From assembly GCF_000003195.3 (NCBI RefSeq), contig NC_012872.2:23522066-23586065 (forward strand): a stretch of DNA of 64,000 bases. Reading direction: 5' to 3'. The number at the start of each line of letters is the position of its first letter. The stretch's first letter is position 1. Origin of the DNA: Sorghum bicolor. Taxonomy: Eukaryota; Streptophyta; Magnoliopsida; Poales; Poaceae. Shown here one piece after another: positions 53,338 through 62,164 of the stretch. The notes beneath the pieces were generated by a model that was not told the origin of the DNA, ran no database searches, and saw only the letters and a list, made by a program, of their open reading frames with translations. The translations under genes and the position numbers were made by a program.

Positions 53338-55797
53338 CTATTTCTTTAAATATTTTGCATTTAATGCTCTGGGAAACTCAACTCCTTCGATAGTTTCTAA
53401 AATATAAGCGTTACCAGGAGCAGACCGATTTACCCGATAAGGACCTTCCCAAATAGGAGACCATTTTCCGAACTTTGAACTTTTAGTCCCAATCGGTAGA
53501 ATTAACTTCCATACCAAATCTCCATTGGCAAACTCCTTAGCTTTTACTTTTTTATCATGCCATTTAGCAACTTTCTTTTTATTTTCTTCTATGCTAATTA
53601 AAGCCTTCAACCAATGCCCTGCTAAATCGTCCAACTCATCTTTCATCAATGTAGCATAGTCATCGGCAGCTAATTGATCCTGAAAAGATATCCGCCTAGA
53701 TCTAGCCTTGATTTCCCATGGTAACACCGCATCGTGTCCATACACTAACTGATAAGGTGAAACTTTAGTTGACCCATGACACGCCATCCGATATGACGAC
53801 AAAGCTCCATTTAACAATGTGTGCCATCTTCTAGGATTTTCCTCAATCTTCCGCTTGATGAGCTTAATAATCCCTTTGTTAGAAGCTTCGGCTTGTCCAT
53901 TAGCTTAAGTATAATAAGGAGAAGAATTCAACACTTTAATCCCCTTACCGATTGCAAATTCATCAAACTCTCCCGATGTAAATATAGTACCCTGATCGGT
54001 AGTAATTGTCTGAGGCAAATCGGTAAACAATATGCTCTTTTACAAAGTCAATCATATTAGCCGATGTTACTTTCTTTAAGGGAATAGCTTCAACCCATTT
54101 AGTGAAATAATCAGTGGCAACCAAGATGAACTTATGCCCTTTACTTGGTGGCAGATAAATCTGACCGATAAGATCAATAGCCCATCCCCGGAACGGCCAA
54201 GGTTTAATAATAGGATTCATGGCCGATGCGGGCGCTCTTTGAACATTACCAAACTTCTGACACCCTTGGCACCCTTTGAAATATTTAAAGCAATATTCAA
54301 GTATGGCCGGCCAATAATATACGTTTCTCCTAATCGTCCATTTCATCTTGAAAGCCAATTGATGTGCTCCACACACTCCTTCATGAATTTCACCCATCAA
54401 GCTTTTAGCTTTGTCATCACCCAAGCATTTGAGTAAAACTCCATCTATCGTTCGATAATACAACTCTTCTTCAAGGAGTACACACTTTGTAGCTTGGAAC
54501 CTAACACGCCTCTCAACCCTTTTGGACGGATCTTTTAAATAATCAATAATTTCCTTTCTCCAATCATCGGCAGTGACTGCCGATAATATATTCGATATAG
54601 GTTGATACCCTGAGGCGTGTTGAGCCAACCGGTTGGCTTCTTCATTATGCAATCGAGGAACATGCTCTAATTGGAAACCTTTGAATTCCTTTAATAGTTG
54701 TATACATTTTTCATAATAGATTATCAATACCTCACTTCGGCATTCATAAATCACGGCCAACTGATTTATAACAAGCATAGAATCACAGAAGATCTCAACA
54801 GCATCAGCATGAACCTCCTTTAATAGTTCCAACCCTTTGATCAAAGTTTGGTATTCGGCTTGATTATTCGTTGATGTGGCAACAGTCGGCAAAGAAAACC
54901 CATATTTCTTTCCCCTAGGAGAAACTAGCACTATGCCAAATCGTGCCCCCCGGTCACATGTAGATCCATCAAAGAAGAGCGTCCAAGGAACAATTTCCAA
55001 AGCATTTACTACACCGCAATGTTGAGTCACAAAATCAGCCATAATCTGCCCTTTAACCGCCTTAGCCGATTCATAGCGTAGATCAAATTCCGACAATGCC
55101 AAAATCCACTTGCCGATCCTACCACTCATAATCGGCACAGATAGCATGTACCGGACTACATCATCTTTGCATATAACAATGCATTCGGCCGATAGCAAGT
55201 AATGTCTGAATTTGATGAATGAAAAATATAAGCATAAGCACAATTTTTCAATTGCCGAATACCTTGTCTCAGCATCCACTAGTCTTCTACTTAGATAATA
55301 AATCACACGTTCCTTCCCTTCAAATTCTTGAATTAAAGCCGAACCGATGACCATCCCATCGGTAGACAAATATAATCTGAAAGGTTTTCCTTGTTGAGGT
55401 GGAATCAGAACCGAAGGATTTATCAAATAATTCTTGATTTCATCCAATGCTAACTGTTGCTCTTTTCCCCATACAAATTCCTAATCGGACTTTAACTTAA
55501 GCAAGGGACTAATAGCACGAATTTTACCTGACAAATTATATATAAACCGTCTGATAAAATTAATCTTGCTGATCAATGATTGAAGTTCAGTTTTATTAGT
55601 GGGAGCAACTATCTAGTTGATGGCATCAATGGATCTCCTACTAATTTCAATCATGAAACCAAGAAACTGCCCTGCCGATACACCAAATGCACACTTATTA
55701 GGATTCATTTTTAAATCATGCTTTCTTGTGGACTCCAACACCATTCGCAGATCGGCTGTATGCTTTGTGAAATCTCTAGACTTAACCACCACGTAAT
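53338..55797 (-). pseudogene. pol: TE-G pol fragment: RT thumb, RNase H, archaeal-type RNase H, integrase
   Basis: Leftwards from the TE-H junction: RT thumb/connection with MNPNKCAFGVSAGQFLGF (about 55640-55720), RNase H (about 55130-55430, with YLSRRLVDAETRYSAIEKLC), the second, archaeal-type RNase H (about 54620-54990, with LFFDGSTCDRGARFGIVLVS, NNQAEY and FCDSMLVINQLA), integrase zinc domain (H...H, CQGCQKFG near 54245-54275) and core (WAIDLIGQI near 54165, the DQGT motif near 53985, an AEASNKG block near 53890). A frameshift near 54010, a stop near 53905 and a stop near 55480 disrupt it. The integrase C-terminus (53338-53817) has GPYRVNRSAPGNAYILE. No chromodomain follows, as usual in Tat. 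The last acidic residue expected in the second RNase H appears as N in EEANRLA. Confidence 0.87.
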
Positions 55798-57104
55798 TGT
55801 TGACGGTCCTTAAGTATCAAATTTAATCATCAAATAAACAAAGAAAAGGATCCAAATGCAACCAACACCCAGACTTGGGGTTTTATCTGACAAAATTCCA
55901 CGAATTTTGGTGTTTGTCTATTTTTGCAGGGGGTTATTAGGAAATATGCAGGAAAGGCCCACATGTCGGGCTTACATAGAGATATTAACATGCCGCACAA
56001 TGTTCTATCATCTAGAAGACTCCAGAAGCCACGGGAATGAACGGGAGGCCGAGCGGGCCCACGGGCAGGGCGCCCGCCCTACTACAGGAACCAATCAGGC
56101 TCGGCCTTGAGGATTATGCTCCACCGCCTTTGAGGATCAAGGAAAACCGTGCGATTAAGGTTAGTTTGATCCGACGGCCCACATTCATTTGGAAGGGCTA
56201 TATAAGCAGGACCCTGGCCCCTCGAGGAGACACCCCTTCATCCTTATTCATTATTCATAGACAAAGCAAAAGCTAGGGTTTGGAGATGAGAGCTCTCCTC
56301 TCATCTCTAAACTAGAATAGATCTAGATAGTAGCGAGATGGAGAGCGAGGGAGGATTGGAGGAGAGGCCGGCCTGTTGGTTCTTCCTCGTGTTGTACTTC
56401 GCCATGATGAAGCTCTAATCAAGCTTGCTCATGCGATGACTCTGGTAATCTACTTCTATTTCATTATGCAATTACTATCCATGTATGTACTGGTTCACAA
56501 CTCTTTTGAGTACTTTAATCTATAGGACGCTATAGGGGAGGGTTGTAGTGTAGGTGTAAGTGTGGTGCTTAGACCTAGATTACTTGTGGATATCCCCTGT
56601 CTAGCCGGATCGTGTGGTAGGCCGCATAGGTGACAGCTACGATGGTCCTCTGTAGTCCACCTCCCGTTAGGAGGACTAGTAGTGTTTAACGGCCTATGGA
56701 TAAGCATCCTTTGTGGTGTATTCTTATCACGTGGTTCGACACGGACATAGACATACCCCTTTGAAGTAGAGAAACCCAAGTTATCCTCTCTATTCTCCTA
56801 TTATCGCCCATATATTAGATTGCTCTACTCTATATTCCCCCATTATCATTTTACCATCAATATTGTTTTTATTCAATTCAACCATCTTTCCTATTTACAT
56901 CTATCTATCTATCTTGGTTAAGTTAGCGCGTAGTTGGTTCTCCCGTTTCCCTGTGGATACGGTAAAACCTTTAACCAGGTAAAAGCTACAACGGTATCCG
57001 TGCGCTTGCGGATTTATCTGTGTGCGTATAAATACCATAGTACACTCTAGTGCCATGCTGTGGATGAAAACCTAGTATTCAAGTGGTGTTAGCAAGTGTC
57101 AACA
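55798..57104 (+). repeat. TE-H 5' LTR (1307 bp)
   Basis: TGTTGACGGTCCTTAAG to GTGTCAACA. Shares the U3 block (55856-56110) and the TATA arrangement with TE-A, TE-C and TE-F LTRs; the middle is different. Confidence 0.87.
56199..56206 (+). promoter_or_regulatory. TE-H LTR TATA box
   Basis: TATATAAG followed by CAGGACCCTGGCCCCTCGAGG, matching the promoter layout of the related LTRs. Confidence 0.7.
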
Positions 57105-57111
57105 AGCTTTT

Positions 57112-57129
57112 TGGTGCCATTGCCAGGGA
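57112..57129 (+). other. TE-H primer-binding site (tRNA-Asp, three mismatches)
   Basis: TGGTGCCATTGCCAGGGA, 7 bases after the LTR. The three differences are all transitions, consistent with deamination of a silenced copy. Confidence 0.75.
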
Positions 57130-57266
57130 AACTATTGCTGAGTTGACTACGAACTAGCTTAATCATTTTTTGAAAAATAAAAAAAAATATAAATATTTTT
57201 CCTTTTATCCTTTGTCTTATCACTGCTAATCTTTCTTCTTATCTAATCCTTGATCTCTTGTCTATC

Positions 57267-58337
57267 ATGAATTCAAACATCTCTATCTATGAATTTCATA
57301 GACCTACGGGCACACATCTCGAACCACTAAAATCTTCAAAGCCTATCAGAGCATCTAGTTTTGAGATAAACTCCGAATACATAGAATTTGTTCAAAAACA
57401 ACCTATCTGGGGAGAAGGTGAAGAAAACCCATACACACACCTACGAGAGTTTTATCGAGTCTGTGACCTCCTTCGCATAGAAGGCATGTCCGATGAGACC
57501 CTTAAATGGAAGCCCTTTCCGTTCTCTTTAACGGGAAAAGCTATACATTTGTATAAACTCAACACAGGAAATGCTCATGGAGAATGGAACGAGCTATACA
57601 ATAGTTTTCTCTCTAAATATTTTCCAATCTCTAAAGTGGCGGATCTTCGGCTCGAGATTCTTTCTTTTAGACAATTAGCAGAAGAATCTGTTGGCGAATC
57701 ATGGGACAGCTTTATTGACCTTACTCTAACTAGCCCAAAGTTTTCTATTCCAGAAGAAGTTCTTCTAATTCACTTTTTTAAGGGCCTTAGTAGGGAAAAT
57801 AAGCAAACCCTTCATGCAGCCTCTGGAGGATCTTTTCACCACCTGTCCGCTAGTGAAGCTTGGAATTTGATTGATTTAATGAGCGGAAAGTCTCCTAGCA
57901 TTTATATCCCTGAGAAAGAGAAAGAATTAGTTCCTAGACAAGAAGAGGAAGTTTTGATAGCCAAATTACAACCACTTCAATCCCAAACTTTAGCTATCGA
58001 TCCTAACCCATCAATACCCCAAAATTCTCTAAGGGAGGAAGGAATTCCAACCTTAAATCTTTCAGATCCTGATGGTTTAGACTTCTGGTTCCATAAGAGA
58101 CTCTCAAGCATAGATAATTCAAATCCTTGCAATGATAGTTCTCATAGAGAATGTCGTGGTTCCTGTTATGAAGAAGTCGAGGATGACATATCAAGTGAAG
58201 GAGAGCTAAACCATATAGAAAATTCTATCTGCTCCCCTTCCATGTTCACAAATTCTAAATCCATCCTTGACATTAGAGACCCCTCTTATCCCTCTCCTTT
58301 TCAGTCTCATGATGATCCTAGCAATCCATCAAGATGA
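57267..58337 (+). CDS. gag: TE-H gag, open frame
   Basis: ATG 57267 is the first methionine after the leader and starts a 356-codon frame. The capsid region (about residues 35-210) has FPFSLTGKAIHLYKL, NSFLSKYFPISKVADL, ESWDSFIDLTL and a LIHFFKGLSRENKQTLHAAS helix, the Retrotrans_gag pattern of Tat. It differs clearly from the TE-A/TE-F gag although the LTRs are related. The C-terminus is acidic and serine-rich; no zinc knuckle is visible. It stops at TGA 58335-58337; the following 115 bases lead to the post-gag frame, which may once have been continuous with it. No frameshift is evident within gag, so it may still be translatable. Confidence 0.83.
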   Translation: MNSNISIYEFHRPTGTHLEPLKSSKPIRASSFEINSEYIEFVQKQPIWGEGEENPYTHLREFYRVCDLLRIEGMSDETLKWKPFPFSLTGKAIHLYKLNTGNAHGEWNELYNSFLSKYFPISKVADLRLEILSFRQLAEESVGESWDSFIDLTLTSPKFSIPEEVLLIHFFKGLSRENKQTLHAASGGSFHHLSASEAWNLIDLMSGKSPSIYIPEKEKELVPRQEEEVLIAKLQPLQSQTLAIDPNPSIPQNSLREEGIPTLNLSDPDGLDFWFHKRLSSIDNSNPCNDSSHRECRGSCYEEVEDDISSEGELNHIENSICSPSMFTNSKSILDIRDPSYPSPFQSHDDPSNPSR

Positions 58338-58452
58338 TCATACCATAGGAGTCATAAAGACCATGAGGATGACATGTTAATTAATGTCATAGAAGGAGAG
58401 CTAAACCATATAGAAAATTCTAAGTTGTAAATGGCTAGAATGTGTAGAATGG

Positions 58453-58809
58453 ATGGACAAGGAAGAAGCCTTAATGGATTCTGACCTTGACTCAATTTCA
58501 GATGTTGAGTCTTTAACTCCCCTTGAATATGAGATTCACCCTTCTATAGAAGAGGACATAGACGGGACCAATCCAAGAGAAACTCTGAACATTCATATTA
58601 GAGACGAAGATAACATTAATGAGCACGGAATTTATTCCATAGCCACTTCGTTTACTCAATGCTCATATGAAAGATCTTCCCAATCTATTGGTCTCTTCAA
58701 CATCACCACATTTGAGATCTCCAACCCCCACTTCCTTTCTGTTTACAAAAACTTTAAAAGGGCGGTTGTCGATGTTTATGTCTATAATAAATATTGTAGA
58801 TCTCATTGA
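58453..58809 (+). CDS. TE-H post-gag frame, unknown function, shared with TE-C
   Basis: 118 codons starting MDKEEALMDSDLDSISD (acidic) and ending in YKNFKRAVVDVYVYNKYCRS. The second half is conserved in TE-C (14278-14580) at amino-acid level. I do not recognise a family. It may be the C-terminal domain of an ancestral Gag or Gag-Pro protein separated by a stop. No catalytic motif, signal or membrane segment is visible. Confidence 0.5.
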   Translation: MDKEEALMDSDLDSISDVESLTPLEYEIHPSIEEDIDGTNPRETLNIHIRDEDNINEHGIYSIATSFTQCSYERSSQSIGLFNITTFEISNPHFLSVYKNFKRAVVDVYVYNKYCRSH

Positions 58810-59427
58810 GCTATTCTTGATATACAAAGGTTGGCATCGGAGGAGACACCACTTCGCCAATATAAACTGATGGTTTCCCAAGGACAAGCTTAGTGTCCTA
58901 AAGTAAGCGCTTATCAGATCGTAACAAGACCTTGCCATATTGCCTTGTGTATTGAGCATATAAAGATAATTGTGAAAATATTCCTTCTGGTATTCTTGTC
59001 ACTAACCTTTCTAGGATTGGAGCAAGAAAATCGGATGAATGACATGCACAAGGTATGTCCAACCAATCATCATGCAACACTGAATTAAATTCATCCAAAC
59101 TTGAATTTAGCAAAATTCAAGCTTGGGGGAGTACCTTTGCCATGTTGCTATGTTGGTTGTCCCTACCTCTGAGACATGCTCAATTTGTTAAACGCTAATC
59201 ATTCTATTTTCATCTCCACTTGAGTATATCTCTATAATGTTGTCATGCTACCTTGGTCTATTCACAAGTGTTGGTTTGGAAGTACTCGACTTACTTCCAT
59301 TGGCATTTAAGTTAAGCATGGTGCTTAGGTTAAATAGCCTTCCTTAATCTGATTAGACATGGAGTCTAGTTTGGTTACTGAACTAAAAACTGCTTGTGTA
59401 GACATTGGTATATTTTGTTGGACTAAC
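58810..59427 (+). other. TE-H spacer with internal purine tract
   Basis: Non-coding; similar to TE-C 13350-14277 on the other strand. Contains CAAGCTTGGGGGAG at about 59119-59132. Ends where TE-I begins. Confidence 0.65.
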
Positions 59428-60339
59428 TGAAAGGTTCTAATATGGCTAGAGGGGGGTGAATAGCCTATTTAAAATATCTACAAACTCACTAGAGCAAGAG
59501 GTTATTAAAAAACAAAGCAAAGCTTTTTGCTTAAGCTCTAAAGGGGTGTTTGCAAGCCACTTTCCCACAATTCTAGTTGATATAAAGACTAGGCACACAA
59601 GAGCTAAGTCACTACTTACACTAGAAAGCTACCTAAAGTTTCTATACAAGTAAGTAAGCGACTCTAGTTTGTGGGAATGTAAAAGAGAGGATGAGATATT
59701 TATACCACCAAGTAGGGGATGAACCAATCACCAATATTAACAATCAAGCACCGGGAGAATGCCAATCAAACACAACTGAGACACCAATTTTTATCCCGAG
59801 GTTCACGTGCTTGCCGGCACGCTACGTCCCCGTTGTGTCGACCAACACTTGGTCGTTCGGTGGCTAAGAGGTGTAGCACGAACCTCGTCCTCACTAGCAC
59901 ACCACAAGAACCTACCCACAAGTGAGGTAACTCAATGACACGAGTACTTTACTAGGGTTACCTTTTGGCTCTCCGCCAGGGAAGGTAAAAGACCCCTCAC
60001 ATTCACTGGGAGATGGCGACGAACAATCACCAACTCGTGCCAATCCTCCTGTGCTGCTCCAAGCCGTCTAGTTGGCGGAACCACCAAGAGTAACAAGAAA
60101 ACTGCAGCCAAATCGATCCCCAAGTGCCACTAGATGCAATCACTCAAGCAAATGCACTTGGAATCACTCCCAATTTCACAAAGATGTTTAATCTATGAAG
60201 GAGATGGGTGGGAGGTGTGTGCTTAGGCTCACAAGGATGTCAAGTATGCTAGAATACCAAGAGAGTGAGTCCCAAGACTGCCAACACATATTTAAAGACC
60301 CCTCAAGCAAATAGAGCCGTTGGCTCTTTCACTGGGTAG

Positions 60340-60755
60340 AAAACGGGGTCACCGGACGCTCTTAAAGGGACACCGGACGCTCAACACCTGCGTCCGGTGC
60401 TCCAAGGTCAGCCACGTGTCGGGGTCCAACGGTAACCTGTGGAGCACCGGACGCTGAGCAAGTTAGCACCGGACGCGTCCAGTGCACACCGGACCTAAAT
60501 TCAGGGAGGTCTGCAGAAACACAGGGTCACCGGACGCACACCACCGGACGCTCCACGCTGTGTCCGGTGCTCACCAGACTTAAACTTAGAGAGCTCTGCA
60601 AAACGGACCTCACACCGGACATGTACCACCGGACGCACAGGCCTGTGTCCGGTGCCTGTCGTCCGGTGCCTTACCCTAGATGGGCCAGGCACTGTCTGCA
60701 CCGGACGCTCACACTCAGCGTCCGGTGCTCTAAAAGCCAGCGTCCGGTGCTCCCG
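60340..60755. repeat. Dispersed CACCGGACGC / GCGTCCGGTG array in TE-I LTR
   Basis: About 16 occurrences of CACCGGA or TCCGGTG, in both orientations, in roughly 400 bases, mostly extended to CACCGGACGC. Spacing is irregular. It lies downstream of the LTR TATA box in transcription order. Confidence 0.85.
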
Positions 60756-61038
60756 CGACTTCTCCAAAGTTCCCACCAGCGCAAAAGAAAATATGCACTT
60801 CATTTTCTCGAAAAGCGCCGAATCCCACCGAACCCATCCTCACTCTACCCTTCAAAGTCCACCTCCTTCTCAAAGTGTGCCAACACCACAAAGTGTGTAC
60901 CAACAAGTGCACGTGTGTTAGCATTTTCACAATCATTTTATTTGAAGGAGTTAAGTTAGCTCACTAGGTTCTAAATGCATGCACATGAACAATGACACCT
61001 AGTGGCACTCGATAACCGCTTAGCGAAAGAATTCCTCT

Positions 61039-61045
61039 CTTTATA
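61039..61045 (-). promoter_or_regulatory. TE-I LTR TATA box
   Basis: Minus strand TATAAAG in CCGTACTATAAAGAGAGG, about 285 bases from the LTR start. Confidence 0.6.
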
Positions 61046-61330
61046 GTACGGCTATCTATCCTAAATGTAATCACACCCTCTATGGTGTCTTGATCACCAA
61101 AACCAAAACCCTAAGCAATACCTTTGCCTTGATCTCCATAGGGTTTTGTTTTTCTCTTTCTTCTTTTCCAAGTTGAGCACTTGATCATCTTGTTGTCATC
61201 ACTATGATCACCATGATCATCACTTGCTCCATCACTTGGCATGTACCAACCTCATTAAGTCTACATACACTTAGTATAGAGGTTAGTACAAGGGTTTCAT
61301 CAATTATCCAAAACCAAACTAGGGCTTTCA

Positions 61331-61343
61331 ATCTCCCCTTTTT
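61331..61343 (-). other. TE-I polypurine tract
   Basis: Minus strand AAAAAGGGGAGAT directly before the LTR terminus TGAAAGCCC. Confidence 0.75.
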
Positions 61344-62164
61344 GGTAATTGATGACAACCCTTTTTACAAAGATTTTTATTAAAATTTTCTTGGATTCAT
61401 GTTGCTTGTCCAAGCATTTTAACATGTGCAAAGATTATGGACAAGTTTCACAAACCCAAATTGGTAGCAATTGCTCCCCCTACATATGTGCTAAGAGTTT
61501 GGATTTGGAAGCTTGCACATATGCTTGAATAGGAAATATAGGAGTCAATTTATACCAAATGATGCTAAGGTGTAAAGAATGGACCTTTGAAGCGTGATAC
61601 CAATCAGAGTTGCCAATGTATACCATCCTTAGCACCATTAGTAACTAGACATTCACAAAACTAGAACACCCCGTGAGATCGACATTATAAACAAGGTTCT
61701 AGTATCACTTGTGAAACAACTAAAAGTCTAGTTACACTACCTATGCATGCTAGTTTTTCATTTCATCAATCAAACTAACAACTAGCATACACCACACAAG
61801 CAAGGCATTGGAGAGAAAGCATCTAAAGCTTCTACAAATGCAAGCAAACATATGTGATGCACATTCAAATGCAACATACAAGTTTATGAGCTTGCTCCCC
61901 CTACTTGTGTGCTTCAAATTTTAATGATCCCCTTTTTTATTATGTTACTCCCCTATCTTTGTACTTCTCCCCCTTTGTCATCAATGTCCACAAAAGGTGA
62001 GCTCAAATTTTAGATAGGCTAGTGTGAAACCATGTGAAGTGAGATCATTTTACCAAATTGGTCCAATCTAGATTACTTGCCTAAGATATTTAACTCGGTT
62101 TGATCCAAGGACAAGCTTCCTCACACCTCCAAATAAGGGTTATCTTGTAACTTGTTGAGTTAAA
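61344..62164 (-). other. TE-I 3' non-coding remnant
   Basis: No gene. Several additional purine tracts (minus-strand GTAGGGGGAG near 61485 and 61893, AAAGGGGGAG near 61968) occur, as in SIRE-type 3' regions. TE-J cuts it at 62165. Confidence 0.6.

Larger units (their letters stand above)
48794..55797 (-). mobile_element. TE-G: Tat-type Ty3/gypsy element with dual RNase H and an antisense PMD gene, both ends cut
   Basis: Leftward order: RT thumb (cut by TE-H at 55797), RNase H, archaeal-type RNase H, integrase, then a plus-strand PMD gene, purine tract and the 5' part of the 3' LTR, which is cut by TE-B at 48793. The second RNase H and a long region between pol and the 3' LTR are hallmarks of Tat. 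The element has frameshifts and stops throughout and hosts TE-B, which itself hosts others, so it is the oldest insertion in the window. The sequence is strikingly rich in GCCGAT/ATCGGC on both strands. Confidence 0.85.
55798..59427 (+). mobile_element. TE-H: Tat-type element with gag and a post-gag frame, 3' end not seen
   Basis: 5' LTR 55798-57104, degenerate tRNA-Asp primer site, open gag, a second frame shared with TE-C, and spacer up to the TE-I insertion. It sits in the RT region of TE-G; the left flank GTAAT (55793-55797) would be the target duplication, but the right end is outside or lost. No pol motif is present before TE-I. Whether it is autonomous cannot be judged. Confidence 0.82.
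59428..61330 (-). repeat. TE-I 3' LTR (1903 bp)
   Basis: Plus-strand ends TGAAAGGTTCTAATATGGC and CTAGGGCTTTCA. Contains the CACCGGACGC array at 60350-60750. No second copy in the window. Confidence 0.8.
59428..62164 (-). mobile_element. TE-I: SIRE/Maximus-like Ty1/copia element, 3' LTR and 3' non-coding end only
   Basis: Leftward: the LTR at 59428-61330 has inverted ends TGAAAG/CTTTCA and is preceded on its 5' side by the purine tract AAAAAGGGGAGAT. The 830 bases to its right hold repeated GGGGGAG tracts and TGATGACAAAGGGGGAGAAG, which I associate with the 3' untranslated part of SIRE/Maximus copia elements. gag-pol and the 5' LTR are missing because TE-J begins at 62165. The left flank CTAAC (59423-59427) is the target-site candidate; its partner is not seen. 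Assignment to copia rests on LTR style, not on protein. Confidence 0.65.
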
